Part shown: positions 24,647 through 32,833 of the stretch, in pieces
How positions within the stretch are numbered: position 1 is the first letter of the stretch
Layout of the letters: each line of letters starts with the position of its first letter
Assembly (NCBI GenBank): GCA_964458015.1
Contig: CAYWGR010000040.1
Span: 1-34,181 of the forward strand
Direction of reading: 5' to 3'
DNA: 34,181 nt
Source of the DNA: CAYWGR01 sp964458015
GTDB taxonomy: Bacteria > Planctomycetota > Planctomycetia > Pirellulales > Thermoguttaceae
Notes under the pieces: model-generated
The model's input: the letters and a program-made list of their open reading frames with translations, nothing else
What the model was told of the DNA's origin: nothing
Database searches by the model: none
Made by a program: the position numbers and the translations under genes

Positions 24647-27600
24647 CAGTTGATACGCTTAACATATCCTCATGCCGCCGGCTTGTCAACAGGCCGCGAA
24701 ATGTCCAGAACAAAGCGGGCCGCACCAAGAACTCGGCCAGGGTGCTGGTCAGAAGTCCGCCGATGATGACCGTAGCCACCGGATACAGAATTTCCTTGCC
24801 CGGTTCGCCGGCCGCCAGGGCCAACGGAATCAGCCCGACGCCCGCGGTCAATGCGGTCATCAGCACCGGGGCCAAGCGTTCCAGCCCGGCCCGCACGATC
24901 ATCGACTGCGAATAGCTCTCGCCCTCGCATTCGACCAGATGCAGATAATGGTCCAGCAGCAGGATGCCGTTGCGCGTGGCGATGCCGCAGAGCGAAATGA
25001 ACCCTACCAGGCTGGCCACCGAAAGCGTTTGGCCCGTCAATACGATCGAGGCCACGGCGCCGACCAAGGCCATCGGCAATGCCGCCATCACCTGGAGCGC
25101 TAAGTTCACCGAGCGGAACATGGTATAGAGCACAAGGAACATGCCGACCAAGGAAACGATCGACAGCGCGGCGATCATCTGCGTGGCCGATTGCTGGCTT
25201 TGGAACTGACCGCCGTATTCAATGAAGTATCCGGTGGGAAGTTTTTCGTGGATCGGTTGAAGGCGTGTTTGGATGTCGCGCACCACATCGACCAGTCCGC
25301 GGCCCGCGACATTGCACTGCAAAACGATCCGCCGGCGCACCTGTTCGCGGTTGATCGTATTGGGACCGCCGGCCGTGTAGATTTTCGCGACGGAACCCAG
25401 CGACGTGGTGCCGCCCTCGGGCAATTCGAGCGACAGCCGGGCCAAGGTGTCGATGTCCTCGCGATAGGCTTCGTCGAACCGCACGAACAGATCGATGGTG
25501 CGCTGGTCGATCAAAACCTCCGACACCACCCGGCCATGCATGGCCGTTTCTATATAGCCGGTCACATCGCCGGGCGTTAGTCCGCAGCGGGCAAGCCGAT
25601 GACGATCCAACTCGATCCGCAATTGGGGAATCATCACCTGCGGCTCGACCATCAAATCCTTCACGCCCGGCGTGCCGGTGATGGCTCGTTTCATATCGTC
25701 GGCCTTCGTGCGGAGAATGTCCAAATCATCGCCGTACAGTTTGACGGCCACTTGCGACTGGACGCCGGAAAGCATCGCGGAGATCAAGTGGGCCATCGGC
25801 TGCTCCACGCTGGTCACAATCCCCGGGATTTCCGCCATGGCGCAGCGAATATCTTCCAATATTTCCTCGCGGCTGCGGCCGCAATGGGGATTGAAGCTCG
25901 CAATGACTTCCGTCATGTTGACCCCGATGATGTGTTCGTCGAGTTCCGCGCGGCCGGTGCGGCAGACGAAATTTTCGATGCCTTCGATTTTTTGCAGGCG
26001 CGATTCGACCATGCCGGCTACTTCCTTGGAACGCTTGAGCGACGTGCCCGGCGGCAGCAGCACGTTTATCTGCGCGACGCCTTCATCGAAGGGCGGCATG
26101 AAATCGCTCTGTAAATGCAGCAAAACGAACGTGCTCAACGCGACGGCCAGTAACCCGGCCGCCAAAATGGTTTTCGAGAATCGCAAGCTTAGTGTAATTA
26201 CACGCGAGGCGACGGCCTTGAGCCCTCGCAGTACGAGCGATTCGCGTTCGCGTTGAACGGCCGGCGCATTCGAAAGCAACCAGTACGAGAGCACCGGCGT
26301 AACGGTCAACGAAACGATCAACGAGGCGAGGATCGAAACGATATAGGCGATGCCCAAGGGCGTAAAAAGCCGCCCTTCCATGCCGCCTAAAGCGAACAGC
26401 GGAATAAATACCAACACGATGATGATCGTACTGAAGACAATCGAGTTGCGAATTTCCGAACTGGCCTCGTAGACGACTCGAATCGCGGGTTTGGGATTCG
26501 GCTGGCTGCGGTTTTCGCGAAGACGCCGAAAGATATTTTCCACATCGACGATGGCGTCATCGACTAGTTCGCCGATGGCGACGGCTAAGCCGCCTAGCGT
26601 CATGGTATTGATCGACATGTGGAACCAGCGAAAAATGATGGCCGTTGCGACGATCGACAAGGGGATGGCCGTCAGGGTGATGAGCGTCGTGCGGAAATTG
26701 AGCAAAAAGATCAGTAAAATGATCGCAACCAAAATTGCCCCGTGGCGCAGGGCCGTTTCGACGTTGCTGATGGCCAGGTCGATGAATTTTTTCTGCTGGT
26801 ACAGATCCGGCGCAATACGGATATCGGGCGGAAGCGAGGATTTCAATTCTTCGAGAGCCTCCATCACTTCGTCGGTCAGACGCCGTGTGTCGGCGTCGGG
26901 TTGTTTGTTCACGGTCAACAACACGGCCGGACCACCGGCGAACCGTCCGTCGGGCCGGCGAACGCGCGCCATGCCGTCGCCCCGTTTGACTTCCGGTCCC
27001 TCGATTACACGGGCCACTTGGCTGAGTAAAACAGGACGGCCGTTGCGAATTTTGACGACCAGCTCTTGAAGATCTTCAACCGAGCGGATGCGGCCCAGCG
27101 CGCGAACCAAATATTCGTTAGGACCTTGTGCATCGAGATAGCCGCCGGTCACGTTCGCATTGCTTTTTTGCATCGCCGCTTCGACTTCACCCAAGGTGAC
27201 GCCGTAGGAGAGTAACGACTGCGGATTGACAAGCACTTGGAACTGTTTTCGGCCGCCTCCGATGACGAATACTTCGGAAACGCCGCGAATGGTTCGCAGC
27301 CGCTGCCGCACGACCCAGTCGGCCAGTGTGCGCACTTCCATCGGATCCGTTTTATTGCCCTCGCTCCATAGACCGACGATCATGATTTGGCCCATGACCG
27401 ACGAGATCGGAGCCAACTGCGGTTTTACGTCGGCCGGCAGGCGATCGGACACCAACGAAAGCTTTTCGGCGACGATTTGCCGGTTGACGTAAATGTCGGT
27501 GCCCCAGTCGAACTCGACATTGACGACCGAGACGCCCACGCCCGAACTGCTGCGCACGGCCTGCACGCCCGTGGCCCCATTCAGCACCGATTCGAGCGGA

Positions 27601-27800
27601 AATGTGATCAGAGCCTCGACTTCCTCGGGCGCCATGCCGGGCGCTTCGGTCATCACCGTGACGCGAGGGCGGTTCAAGTCGGGAAACACGTCGATCGGCA
27701 ACTGATTTAGTTCCCAGCCGCCATAGCCCAGGGCCACTAAGGCCAACGCGACTACAAGCAGCCGATGATGTAACGAAAAACGGATGATGGAGTTGAGCAT
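24627..27800 (-). CDS. czcA: Heavy-metal RND efflux pump, CzcA/CusA family
   Basis: A 1057-residue inner-membrane proton antiporter, full length for the family. Landmarks are the N-terminal helix with LNQLPIDVFPDLNRPRV, the porter domains, and the proton-relay motif GELVDDAIVDVEN in TM4 (Glu411, Asp414, Asp415, Asp419, Glu421), which places it in the heavy-metal (HME) subgroup. Partner genes upstream on the same strand encode the adaptor and channel, so it is the pump of a CzcCBA/CusCBA-type system exporting metal ions from periplasm and cytoplasm. The metal cannot be told from the sequence; His-rich partners make Zn, Co, Ni or Cu(I) all possible. Its upstream 161 bp is a repeat tract with no ribosome binding site. 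The symbol is the family name and is not a substrate claim. Confidence 0.9.
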   Translation of the reverse strand: MLNSIIRFSLHHRLLVVALALVALGYGGWELNQLPIDVFPDLNRPRVTVMTEAPGMAPEEVEALITFPLESVLNGATGVQAVRSSSGVGVSVVNVEFDWGTDIYVNRQIVAEKLSLVSDRLPADVKPQLAPISSVMGQIMIVGLWSEGNKTDPMEVRTLADWVVRQRLRTIRGVSEVFVIGGGRKQFQVLVNPQSLLSYGVTLGEVEAAMQKSNANVTGGYLDAQGPNEYLVRALGRIRSVEDLQELVVKIRNGRPVLLSQVARVIEGPEVKRGDGMARVRRPDGRFAGGPAVLLTVNKQPDADTRRLTDEVMEALEELKSSLPPDIRIAPDLYQQKKFIDLAISNVETALRHGAILVAIILLIFLLNFRTTLITLTAIPLSIVATAIIFRWFHMSINTMTLGGLAVAIGELVDDAIVDVENIFRRLRENRSQPNPKPAIRVVYEASSEIRNSIVFSTIIIVLVFIPLFALGGMEGRLFTPLGIAYIVSILASLIVSLTVTPVLSYWLLSNAPAVQRERESLVLRGLKAVASRVITLSLRFSKTILAAGLLAVALSTFVLLHLQSDFMPPFDEGVAQINVLLPPGTSLKRSKEVAGMVESRLQKIEGIENFVCRTGRAELDEHIIGVNMTEVIASFNPHCGRSREEILEDIRCAMAEIPGIVTSVEQPMAHLISAMLSGVQSQVAVKLYGDDLDILRTKADDMKRAITGTPGVKDLMVEPQVMIPQLRIELDRHRLARCGLTPGDVTGYIETAMHGRVVSEVLIDQRTIDLFVRFDEAYREDIDTLARLSLELPEGGTTSLGSVAKIYTAGGPNTINREQVRRRIVLQCNVAGRGLVDVVRDIQTRLQPIHEKLPTGYFIEYGGQFQSQQSATQMIAALSIVSLVGMFLVLYTMFRSVNLALQVMAALPMALVGAVASIVLTGQTLSVASLVGFISLCGIATRNGILLLDHYLHLVECEGESYSQSMIVRAGLERLAPVLMTALTAGVGLIPLALAAGEPGKEILYPVATVIIGGLLTSTLAEFLVRPALFWTFRGLLTSRRHEDMLSVSTDATTIA

Positions 27801-27810
27801 GGGAGAAGCT

Positions 27811-27960
27811 ATCAGTGGTCAGCGGTCAGAAAAAGTGGCCAGTGGTCAGTGGTCAGTGGCCAGTAAAGAGGGATCAGGGGTCAGAGGTCAGACCTTAAAT
27901 CCCAAAATCCCGAAATCTCCAAATCCCAAATTTCTAATCCCTAATCCCTACTCTCTAATC
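27811..27960. repeat. Low-complexity intergenic repeat tract between adaptor and pump genes
   Basis: Two kinds of short repeat fill the whole gap. From about 27811 to 27892, blocks related to AGTGGTCAG/GGTCAG recur, including two copies of AGTGGCCAGT. From about 27897 to 27960, blocks related to AATCCC/CTAATCC recur. Such paired tracts occur between genes in several planctomycetes. The AGTGGCC/GGCCACT blocks could pair as a hairpin. It displaces any normal ribosome binding site of the pump gene. Confidence 0.75.
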
Positions 27961-27961
27961 C

Positions 27962-29530
27962 CTAGTGATTATGTCCTGCATGGGGATCGGGTGCGCCGCC
28001 GGATTTGTTCTTCAACGCAAGGAAAATTTGATAGGCCCCGGCCACGACGACGGTTTTTCCGGGCGTAATCACTCCTGCGTTGGCCAATACGGCCGAATAC
28101 TGATCGCTGTATTCCACGCGGACGGCACGACGCTCGAAATGATCGCCAATCTTCTCGAACACATAAGACTCGGCGGCATCTTGGATCACGGCATCGCGAG
28201 GCAGCACGATGCGGTTGTTCCAACGTTCGACGGGCACGAGCAATTCCAATCGCTGACCCGGCTTGAACTGCCAGGCGCAGAAACGGCGCCCATCCGTGGT
28301 TTGCCGGTCGCGGATGCGCTTGTTCGGCAGTTCGACATAGAACAACAGCGCCCGGGATTCGGGATCCACGGTGTTGGCCAGCGAGAGAATTTTCAGCCCC
28401 GTGGCCATTTGGCGTTTTTGATTGTCGCCCGGCACTACGGCCGTGACGTGCCAATCCTGGTTTGCCGCGCGGTCGAGCACCGTTACATCCTGCTCAAACG
28501 CCTTGCCTTGGATATAGAGATCGGAATAGTCGGCCAAGATGCAAAGCAAATCGCCCGCCTTGACGTGCTGGCCGACATCGACTTTCAAATCCTCAACCTG
28601 GAACAGCGGGGCATCGGCGCCAGCAGGCGGTTTTTCCTTCGCCGGTACGAAAACGGTCATCTCGCTCAAAAGCGTGCGATGCGACAGAATGCCATCGACT
28701 TGGCTTGCGGAGAGGCCGTGCAGAAGCAACCGCTGCCGCTGGGATCGCAGATGGGCATCGAGTTTTTGCCGCTCGTATTGTCGTTCCAACAGTGTTTTAC
28801 CCGCCACGGCGCCATTGGCGGTGACTTTTTCCAAGCGTTCGATTTCATGGCGGATAACGTCCAGCTCTTCGGCCGTTTGAAGAAAGGCGGCCTGGGCCTC
28901 GACCACTTCCTCGTGGGTAAGCCGCAGATCGAACATCGGCTGGCCCGGCGCGACGGCCTCGCCCTGCGAGGGATAGATCCGTGTGACGACGCCTGTCAAC
29001 GGCGCGGCGATTTGCATGTGCGACCGGCCGGGCCGCTCGATTACAATTGCCGGCACAGTGATGGTTCGCTCGAAGGGGGCCAGTTTGATTTTGGCCGTGC
29101 GAACGCCGACGTTCTCTTGCGCCGCTTGGCTCAGACGGACCGATGCGGCCTCGTTGTGTTGATGGCCTCCGGCCGCCGAATTGTGCGATTCGGCTTCTTC
29201 CTCGTGTTCGTCGTGTTGATGACCATCGGCGGCCGTCTTCGCGGGCTCTGATTCGCCTTGGTGTTCCTCATGGCCGGCTTCTTTCTCATGTTCGTCAGCC
29301 TCGGTATGTTTGCCTTCGGCTTCTTCCTTATGAACATCTTTTATTCCCCCTTCGTGCGAATCGTGATCCGCCTCGGCATGTTCGGCGACAACAGGCGGGC
29401 CAAACAATTGTTTTGCTTTGGGCATCCATTGCCCCGACGTAGCAATGCCCGCTGCAATCAACAGCAACAGCAATAATAGGGATGCCCAGCGAGTGCCGGA
29501 CGATAAACGGGATGGTAATGTAGCAGCCAT
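27962..29530 (-). CDS. czcB: RND efflux adaptor (CusB/CzcB type) with His-rich N-terminal segment
   Basis: A 522-residue periplasmic adaptor. From the chosen ATG it has a membrane anchor at about 16-31, then a linker (about 50-126) rich in His and Glu, with 14 His including GHQHDEHEEE and GGHQHN. The barrel-sandwich (from about 150, with ITVPAIVIERPG and GVVTRIYPSQGEAV), alpha-hairpin, beta-barrel (with KPGQRLELLVP) and membrane-proximal domain (DAVIQDAAESYVFEKIG) follow, and the protein ends in HAGHNH. The adaptor links pump and channel; His clusters at both ends could bind metal and hand it to the pump. No clear ribosome binding site precedes 29530; an in-frame upstream start at 29608 would add 26 poorly conserved residues. 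It is spaced 157 bp after the His/Cys-rich gene. Confidence 0.88.
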   Translation of the reverse strand: MAATLPSRLSSGTRWASLLLLLLLIAAGIATSGQWMPKAKQLFGPPVVAEHAEADHDSHEGGIKDVHKEEAEGKHTEADEHEKEAGHEEHQGESEPAKTAADGHQHDEHEEEAESHNSAAGGHQHNEAASVRLSQAAQENVGVRTAKIKLAPFERTITVPAIVIERPGRSHMQIAAPLTGVVTRIYPSQGEAVAPGQPMFDLRLTHEEVVEAQAAFLQTAEELDVIRHEIERLEKVTANGAVAGKTLLERQYERQKLDAHLRSQRQRLLLHGLSASQVDGILSHRTLLSEMTVFVPAKEKPPAGADAPLFQVEDLKVDVGQHVKAGDLLCILADYSDLYIQGKAFEQDVTVLDRAANQDWHVTAVVPGDNQKRQMATGLKILSLANTVDPESRALLFYVELPNKRIRDRQTTDGRRFCAWQFKPGQRLELLVPVERWNNRIVLPRDAVIQDAAESYVFEKIGDHFERRAVRVEYSDQYSAVLANAGVITPGKTVVVAGAYQIFLALKNKSGGAPDPHAGHNH

Positions 29531-29687
29531 AATGTTTGGTTCTAAAAGTCGAGGAACAATAGCCCGATAGAGAACGGCTTCCGATGCGATGAAACAAATA
29601 ACGCACATTCCAGGAACGGTTAGTTCCCGGCTAGCGACAGTGGTGCAATAGCAAGAAAATGCAACAGCGTCAGACAGAGATGCCGCG

Positions 29688-30113
29688 TTAAATCAGCAGG
29701 ACGCTACAGAGAAGATGACGCCGCAACGGCGGCATTGGTGCGTCGAGAGATTCGTGCGTTCGCACGCCCTCGGGATAAAAGCCAGCCTGATTTGCATTTG
29801 AAGCAAGCACGGCCGGCGCATTAATGCCCAAAACCGCCGTCTTGGAAAGCTGCGTTTTCAAAGCGCCCAAGAATACGCAAGTATTGCCCAGACATTCGTG
29901 CCCGTGATGTTCGTGCCCTTGGTGTTCGTGCCCTTGGGCATGGCACGATGTTTCGACGGCATGTTCGCAATCGTGATCCGACGGAGCGGCTACCGCGACG
30001 ATTGCCTCGGCATCGCAGGCTTCCGCGCAACGGTGGGCATGATGGCCACAGCAACCCAGCACGGTATGCACTGCGAGCAACGTAGCCGTCAAATTGGAGA
30101 GGAAGCCCTTCAT
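29688..30113 (-). CDS. Small exported His/Cys-rich protein, probable metal-binding accessory of the RND system
   Basis: A 141-residue protein that I do not match to a named family. Residues 1-20 look like a signal, ending LGC, so Cys21 could be a lipidated Cys in a weak lipobox. Residues 21-80 hold 8 Cys and 12 His: a CCGHHAH cluster, CAEAC, and a repeated unit HEHQG, HEHHG, HECLG encoded by a 45-bp tandem DNA repeat. The rest is less marked, with a basic C-terminus (RRHLLCSVLLI) that is again hydrophobic. It lies inside the cluster, 31 bp after the channel gene and before the adaptor, so it is probably a periplasmic or membrane-bound metal-binding partner. Metal sensing, storage or delivery are possible. 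Confidence 0.75.
   Translation of the reverse strand: MKGFLSNLTATLLAVHTVLGCCGHHAHRCAEACDAEAIVAVAAPSDHDCEHAVETSCHAQGHEHQGHEHHGHECLGNTCVFLGALKTQLSKTAVLGINAPAVLASNANQAGFYPEGVRTHESLDAPMPPLRRHLLCSVLLI
29895..29939. repeat. Three tandem 15-bp repeats inside the His/Cys-rich gene
   Basis: Three consecutive 15-bp units each start TTCGTGCCC and differ at one to four bases. On the minus strand they encode the His-Glu repeat of the small exported protein. Copy number changes here would add or remove five-residue metal-binding units without shifting the frame. Confidence 0.85.
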
Positions 30114-30144
30114 ATATGCATCATAGGCAATTCATGTCCACCGG

Positions 30145-31521
30145 TCAACGCTGTTGCAAGCTGTCGCTCAGCAGATTGCCTTCGATGGCCACCGTGGCCG
30201 ACCTCAGTTCGCGGATAGCATCCACATAGGCCAGATTGACTTGGAAGAATGTCCGCTGTGCAGTCAAAAGCGTAACGTAATTGAATTCCCCTTGGCGGTA
30301 GCCGGCCGTCACCAAATCGAGCGAGGATTGAGCGGCGGGCAGAATGTCGGAGGCGTATTTTTCTACCTGGCACCGCGCGTTTTGGTATTGTTCGAAAACA
30401 CCTGCCAAACGCTGCTGCAATTCCAGTTCGGCGCGCCGTACCTCAGCCCGTGCCGCGGAAACCTCGGCTTGGGCCTTGCGGATGTTGCCTTGATTGCGAT
30501 TGAACACAGGCAGCGGCACACCCACCTGCACTTCGGCAATCGAATCGCGCGTGGCATTGTCGTACAACACGCCTGCTTGCAGATCGATGTTGGGCGTACG
30601 CTCTGCACATTGACGGCTAAGTACAGCCTCGGCACGAGCGACGCCGGTCTTCGCCTCGGCCAACGCGGGACTGTTGGCCAGAATGCGCTGGACGCCGTTT
30701 TCCCAGGTCAGTTGTGAGAGATCGTCTTGGATGTCGCCTATAAGAGGTGCGGGAGCCATGTTGGGTTGGCCTGCCACAACGGCCAAGTTGCGCCATGCGG
30801 CAACATGACGGTTGCGGGCTTTCTCGGCAAGAATCCGAGCCGCATCGGCCTCGATTTTCGCTTGCAGTACATCAACGCGGCTGACTTCTTTGGCTTTCTG
30901 CAACTCTTCGGCCGCACGAACGCCTTGTTTGCCGATGTGAACCAATTGGTCGGTCAAGTCGATGCTGCGTTGGGCAACCAAGACATCGTAGAAGGCGCGA
31001 CGAATATCATTGCGAACCCGTTCGCGTTGCGCGGCGAGCGCCCATTGCGCTTGTTCGACTGCTTGACAAGCGGCATCTTTTGCAAGCCGCAGCTTACCGG
31101 CCGTGACGATCTCTTGGCCGAAATAAGCGCCCTGCTGCCCCGAACGGCCTTCATCGCCGATCTCGCTGGCCTTGTAGCCTGCGCGAGGATTAGGATAGAG
31201 TCCCGCTTGCAAGGCTTCACCGCGCAAGGCCTGCACCCGCGCGGAAGCTTGCGATACGGTCGGGTTGTTCTGCTCGGCCATCTCCACGAAATTGTCCAAA
31301 CTCATCCCTTGCGAGTTGGGCGAGTCTTCAGAGGATGGCGTGGGAGCTTCTTGTACGGCTTCGGTACTCCCCGCCGCGCCGTCGGCCTTCGGAGCCCAGC
31401 GTAAATAACGAGCCCCCAGCCGAAGCGAGTCCAAATTTGGATTCTCCTCGGCCCAAGCGACAAGTGACGACAAAACGAGCGTCACCACAACAAATAGAAA
31501 GCCCCCCCGGCAATGTCTCAT
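30145..31521 (-). CDS. czcC: TolC-family outer-membrane channel (CzcC/CusC type)
   Basis: A 458-residue protein with a signal peptide (cut after AWA, about residue 24), a Pro/Ser-rich linker (about 45-75) and the two homologous OEP repeats made of long helices. Landmarks are FVEMAEQNNPTVSQASARVQALRG at the start of repeat 1, GYKASEIGDEGRSGQQGAYFGQEIVTAGK, and PVFNRNQGNIRKAQAEV in repeat 2. It forms the outer-membrane duct of the metal efflux system. It is the first gene of its cluster and carries an inverted repeat just before its start, so the promoter and control of the cluster are probably there. Confidence 0.9.
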   Translation of the reverse strand: MRHCRGGFLFVVVTLVLSSLVAWAEENPNLDSLRLGARYLRWAPKADGAAGSTEAVQEAPTPSSEDSPNSQGMSLDNFVEMAEQNNPTVSQASARVQALRGEALQAGLYPNPRAGYKASEIGDEGRSGQQGAYFGQEIVTAGKLRLAKDAACQAVEQAQWALAAQRERVRNDIRRAFYDVLVAQRSIDLTDQLVHIGKQGVRAAEELQKAKEVSRVDVLQAKIEADAARILAEKARNRHVAAWRNLAVVAGQPNMAPAPLIGDIQDDLSQLTWENGVQRILANSPALAEAKTGVARAEAVLSRQCAERTPNIDLQAGVLYDNATRDSIAEVQVGVPLPVFNRNQGNIRKAQAEVSAARAEVRRAELELQQRLAGVFEQYQNARCQVEKYASDILPAAQSSLDLVTAGYRQGEFNYVTLLTAQRTFFQVNLAYVDAIRELRSATVAIEGNLLSDSLQQR

Positions 31522-31531
31522 AGAATCTGTT

Positions 31532-31548
31532 TCGGCAAATTGTGCCGA
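31532..31548 (-). promoter_or_regulatory. Inverted repeat upstream of the metal efflux cluster
   Basis: TCGGCA (31532-31537) and TGCCGA (31543-31548) are a perfect inverted repeat with a 5-bp spacer, 11-27 bases before the TolC-like start. The gap to the LacI gene is only 90 bp, so this is the best candidate operator for the cluster. No metal regulator is encoded next to it. Confidence 0.45.
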
Positions 31549-31611
31549 TAGTATGGATAGATTCCATAAAACAGAATGGGCAATATGAGCGTTTCTGGAA
31601 GCGTGGCGAAA

Positions 31612-32718
31612 TTAGCCAGATTCGCGCACGATCAGCTTCGGGGTGATTGCTACAGCCCGCTCTTCGAGGGGCAAAGGGCCCTGGGCGATCATTTTCGCCA
31701 TCATTTCCACCATGCGCCGAGCGGCCTCCGTATGCTGAAGGTCGAGCGTCGTCAAGGCGGGATCGGTCCAATCGGCTAGGTAATGGTTCAGATATCCAAT
31801 AATGGCCACGTCGTCCGGCACCCGCAGCCCCCGGGCGTGCAGACGTTTGATCAAGGCTGCGGCCCAGAAATCATCGTGGGCCACGATGGCGTCGGCCTTA
31901 TTTTCGATGACAAGCCGGTCGATGACCGCGTCGATGGCGTCCAGGGGGAATTCCCAGCGGTTGATGCGTTCGTTGTACTTGGCAAAGGTTAGCCGAACGA
32001 CGGCGCCGTTGAAGATCAAACTTTCGTCAATGGCCAAACCGTTCGCTTGCAGTTCTTGTTGGTAGCCATGCAGTCGGGCCAAATGAGGACGGCGGGCCAA
32101 CGTCATCACGGCCAATCCGATGCGCCGTCGCCCGAATTCAAGCAATCGCCGCACGGCCATCCGCGCCGCTTCTTCGCGGTCAACGCCCACATACGTGGCC
32201 CCGGGAATACCTGGATCTTCGTAGAAGATCGTATTGGGATGGCGAGCCATCAACCGTCGCCGGTCGCCTTGGAACCAATGATGAACGGCACAGAAGACGC
32301 CGTCGACGCCGCGCCTCGCAAAATCCTCGACATAACGATCGAACTGGTTGGGGCCGATGGCCGGATTGCCGATCGTGTTACCGATCAACACACTGCAACC
32401 AATTTTGACCGCCTCGGCGTCGAGATGCTGCACGAGAAAGGAACGCAGTGGATCACCGGCCGAGGCCACCAGGATGCCAAAGGTTTGCGAGCGGCGTCCG
32501 CGCAGCAGCAAGGCGGCGTGGTTCGGATAATAATTGAGCGTTTTGGCGGCTTTGCGGATGCGCTGGGCCGTCGCGGCAGCAACGCGCGTGTTGCCTTGGC
32601 CTCCGTTCAGCACGCGGCCCGCCACCCAGCGCGAAACGCCCGCCGCCCGGGCGACGTCGGTTAGCGTCGCCGGCTTGCCGATTTCTTCACACTCTAAAGG
32701 AGGGGGCTGTTTCGCCAT
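31612..32718 (-). CDS. LacI-family transcriptional regulator
   Basis: A 368-residue protein starting at the ATG at 32718 (Met-Ala-Lys), with GAGG just upstream; an in-frame start at 32769 is less convincing. The N-terminal helix-turn-helix is TLTDVARAAGVSRWVAGRVLN (residues about 18-38), where Trp and Gly replace the commoner Thr and Ser of the recognition helix. It continues with the hinge helix NHAALLLRGR and a periplasmic-binding-type sugar sensor domain (GILVASAGDPLRSFLVQHLDAEAV at its start). Such proteins sense sugars and repress or activate catabolic genes. No carbohydrate gene is adjacent; the nearest glycosidases are 25 kb away. Confidence 0.88.
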   Translation of the reverse strand: MAKQPPPLECEEIGKPATLTDVARAAGVSRWVAGRVLNGGQGNTRVAAATAQRIRKAAKTLNYYPNHAALLLRGRRSQTFGILVASAGDPLRSFLVQHLDAEAVKIGCSVLIGNTIGNPAIGPNQFDRYVEDFARRGVDGVFCAVHHWFQGDRRRLMARHPNTIFYEDPGIPGATYVGVDREEAARMAVRRLLEFGRRRIGLAVMTLARRPHLARLHGYQQELQANGLAIDESLIFNGAVVRLTFAKYNERINRWEFPLDAIDAVIDRLVIENKADAIVAHDDFWAAALIKRLHARGLRVPDDVAIIGYLNHYLADWTDPALTTLDLQHTEAARRMVEMMAKMIAQGPLPLEERAVAITPKLIVRESG

Positions 32719-32764
32719 ATCCTCGATTTTCGCACAAATTCCCGCCCAGGTCGAGCGAGGGGCG

Positions 32765-32779
32765 TGCAAAAAATTTGCA
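32765..32779. promoter_or_regulatory. Candidate operator upstream of lacI-type gene
   Basis: TGCAAA and TTTGCA flank AAA as a perfect inverted repeat, 47-61 bases before the chosen lacI-type start. It is AT-rich and lacks the central CG common in LacI-family operators. It could control the lacI-type gene. Confidence 0.35.
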
Positions 32780-32833
32780 TGGCTCTTTAAAAAAAGCCAA
32801 GACCGTGGAAACTCACCGGAAAGACCAGGCGGC

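Noticed and set aside
27811..27960. Possible CRISPR array or telomere-like repeat
   Set aside because: Units are 6-10 bases with no regular spacers and no cas genes nearby; the CCCTAA-like stretch is short and degenerate.
27965..29251. Plus-strand frame of 428 codons
   Set aside because: Antisense to the adaptor gene; no signal, domain or start context.
32755..32800. Hairpin GGCT/AGCC near a run of A as a terminator for the protease gene
   Set aside because: The stem is only about five pairs and the T-run on the coding strand lies in the loop, not after the stem.
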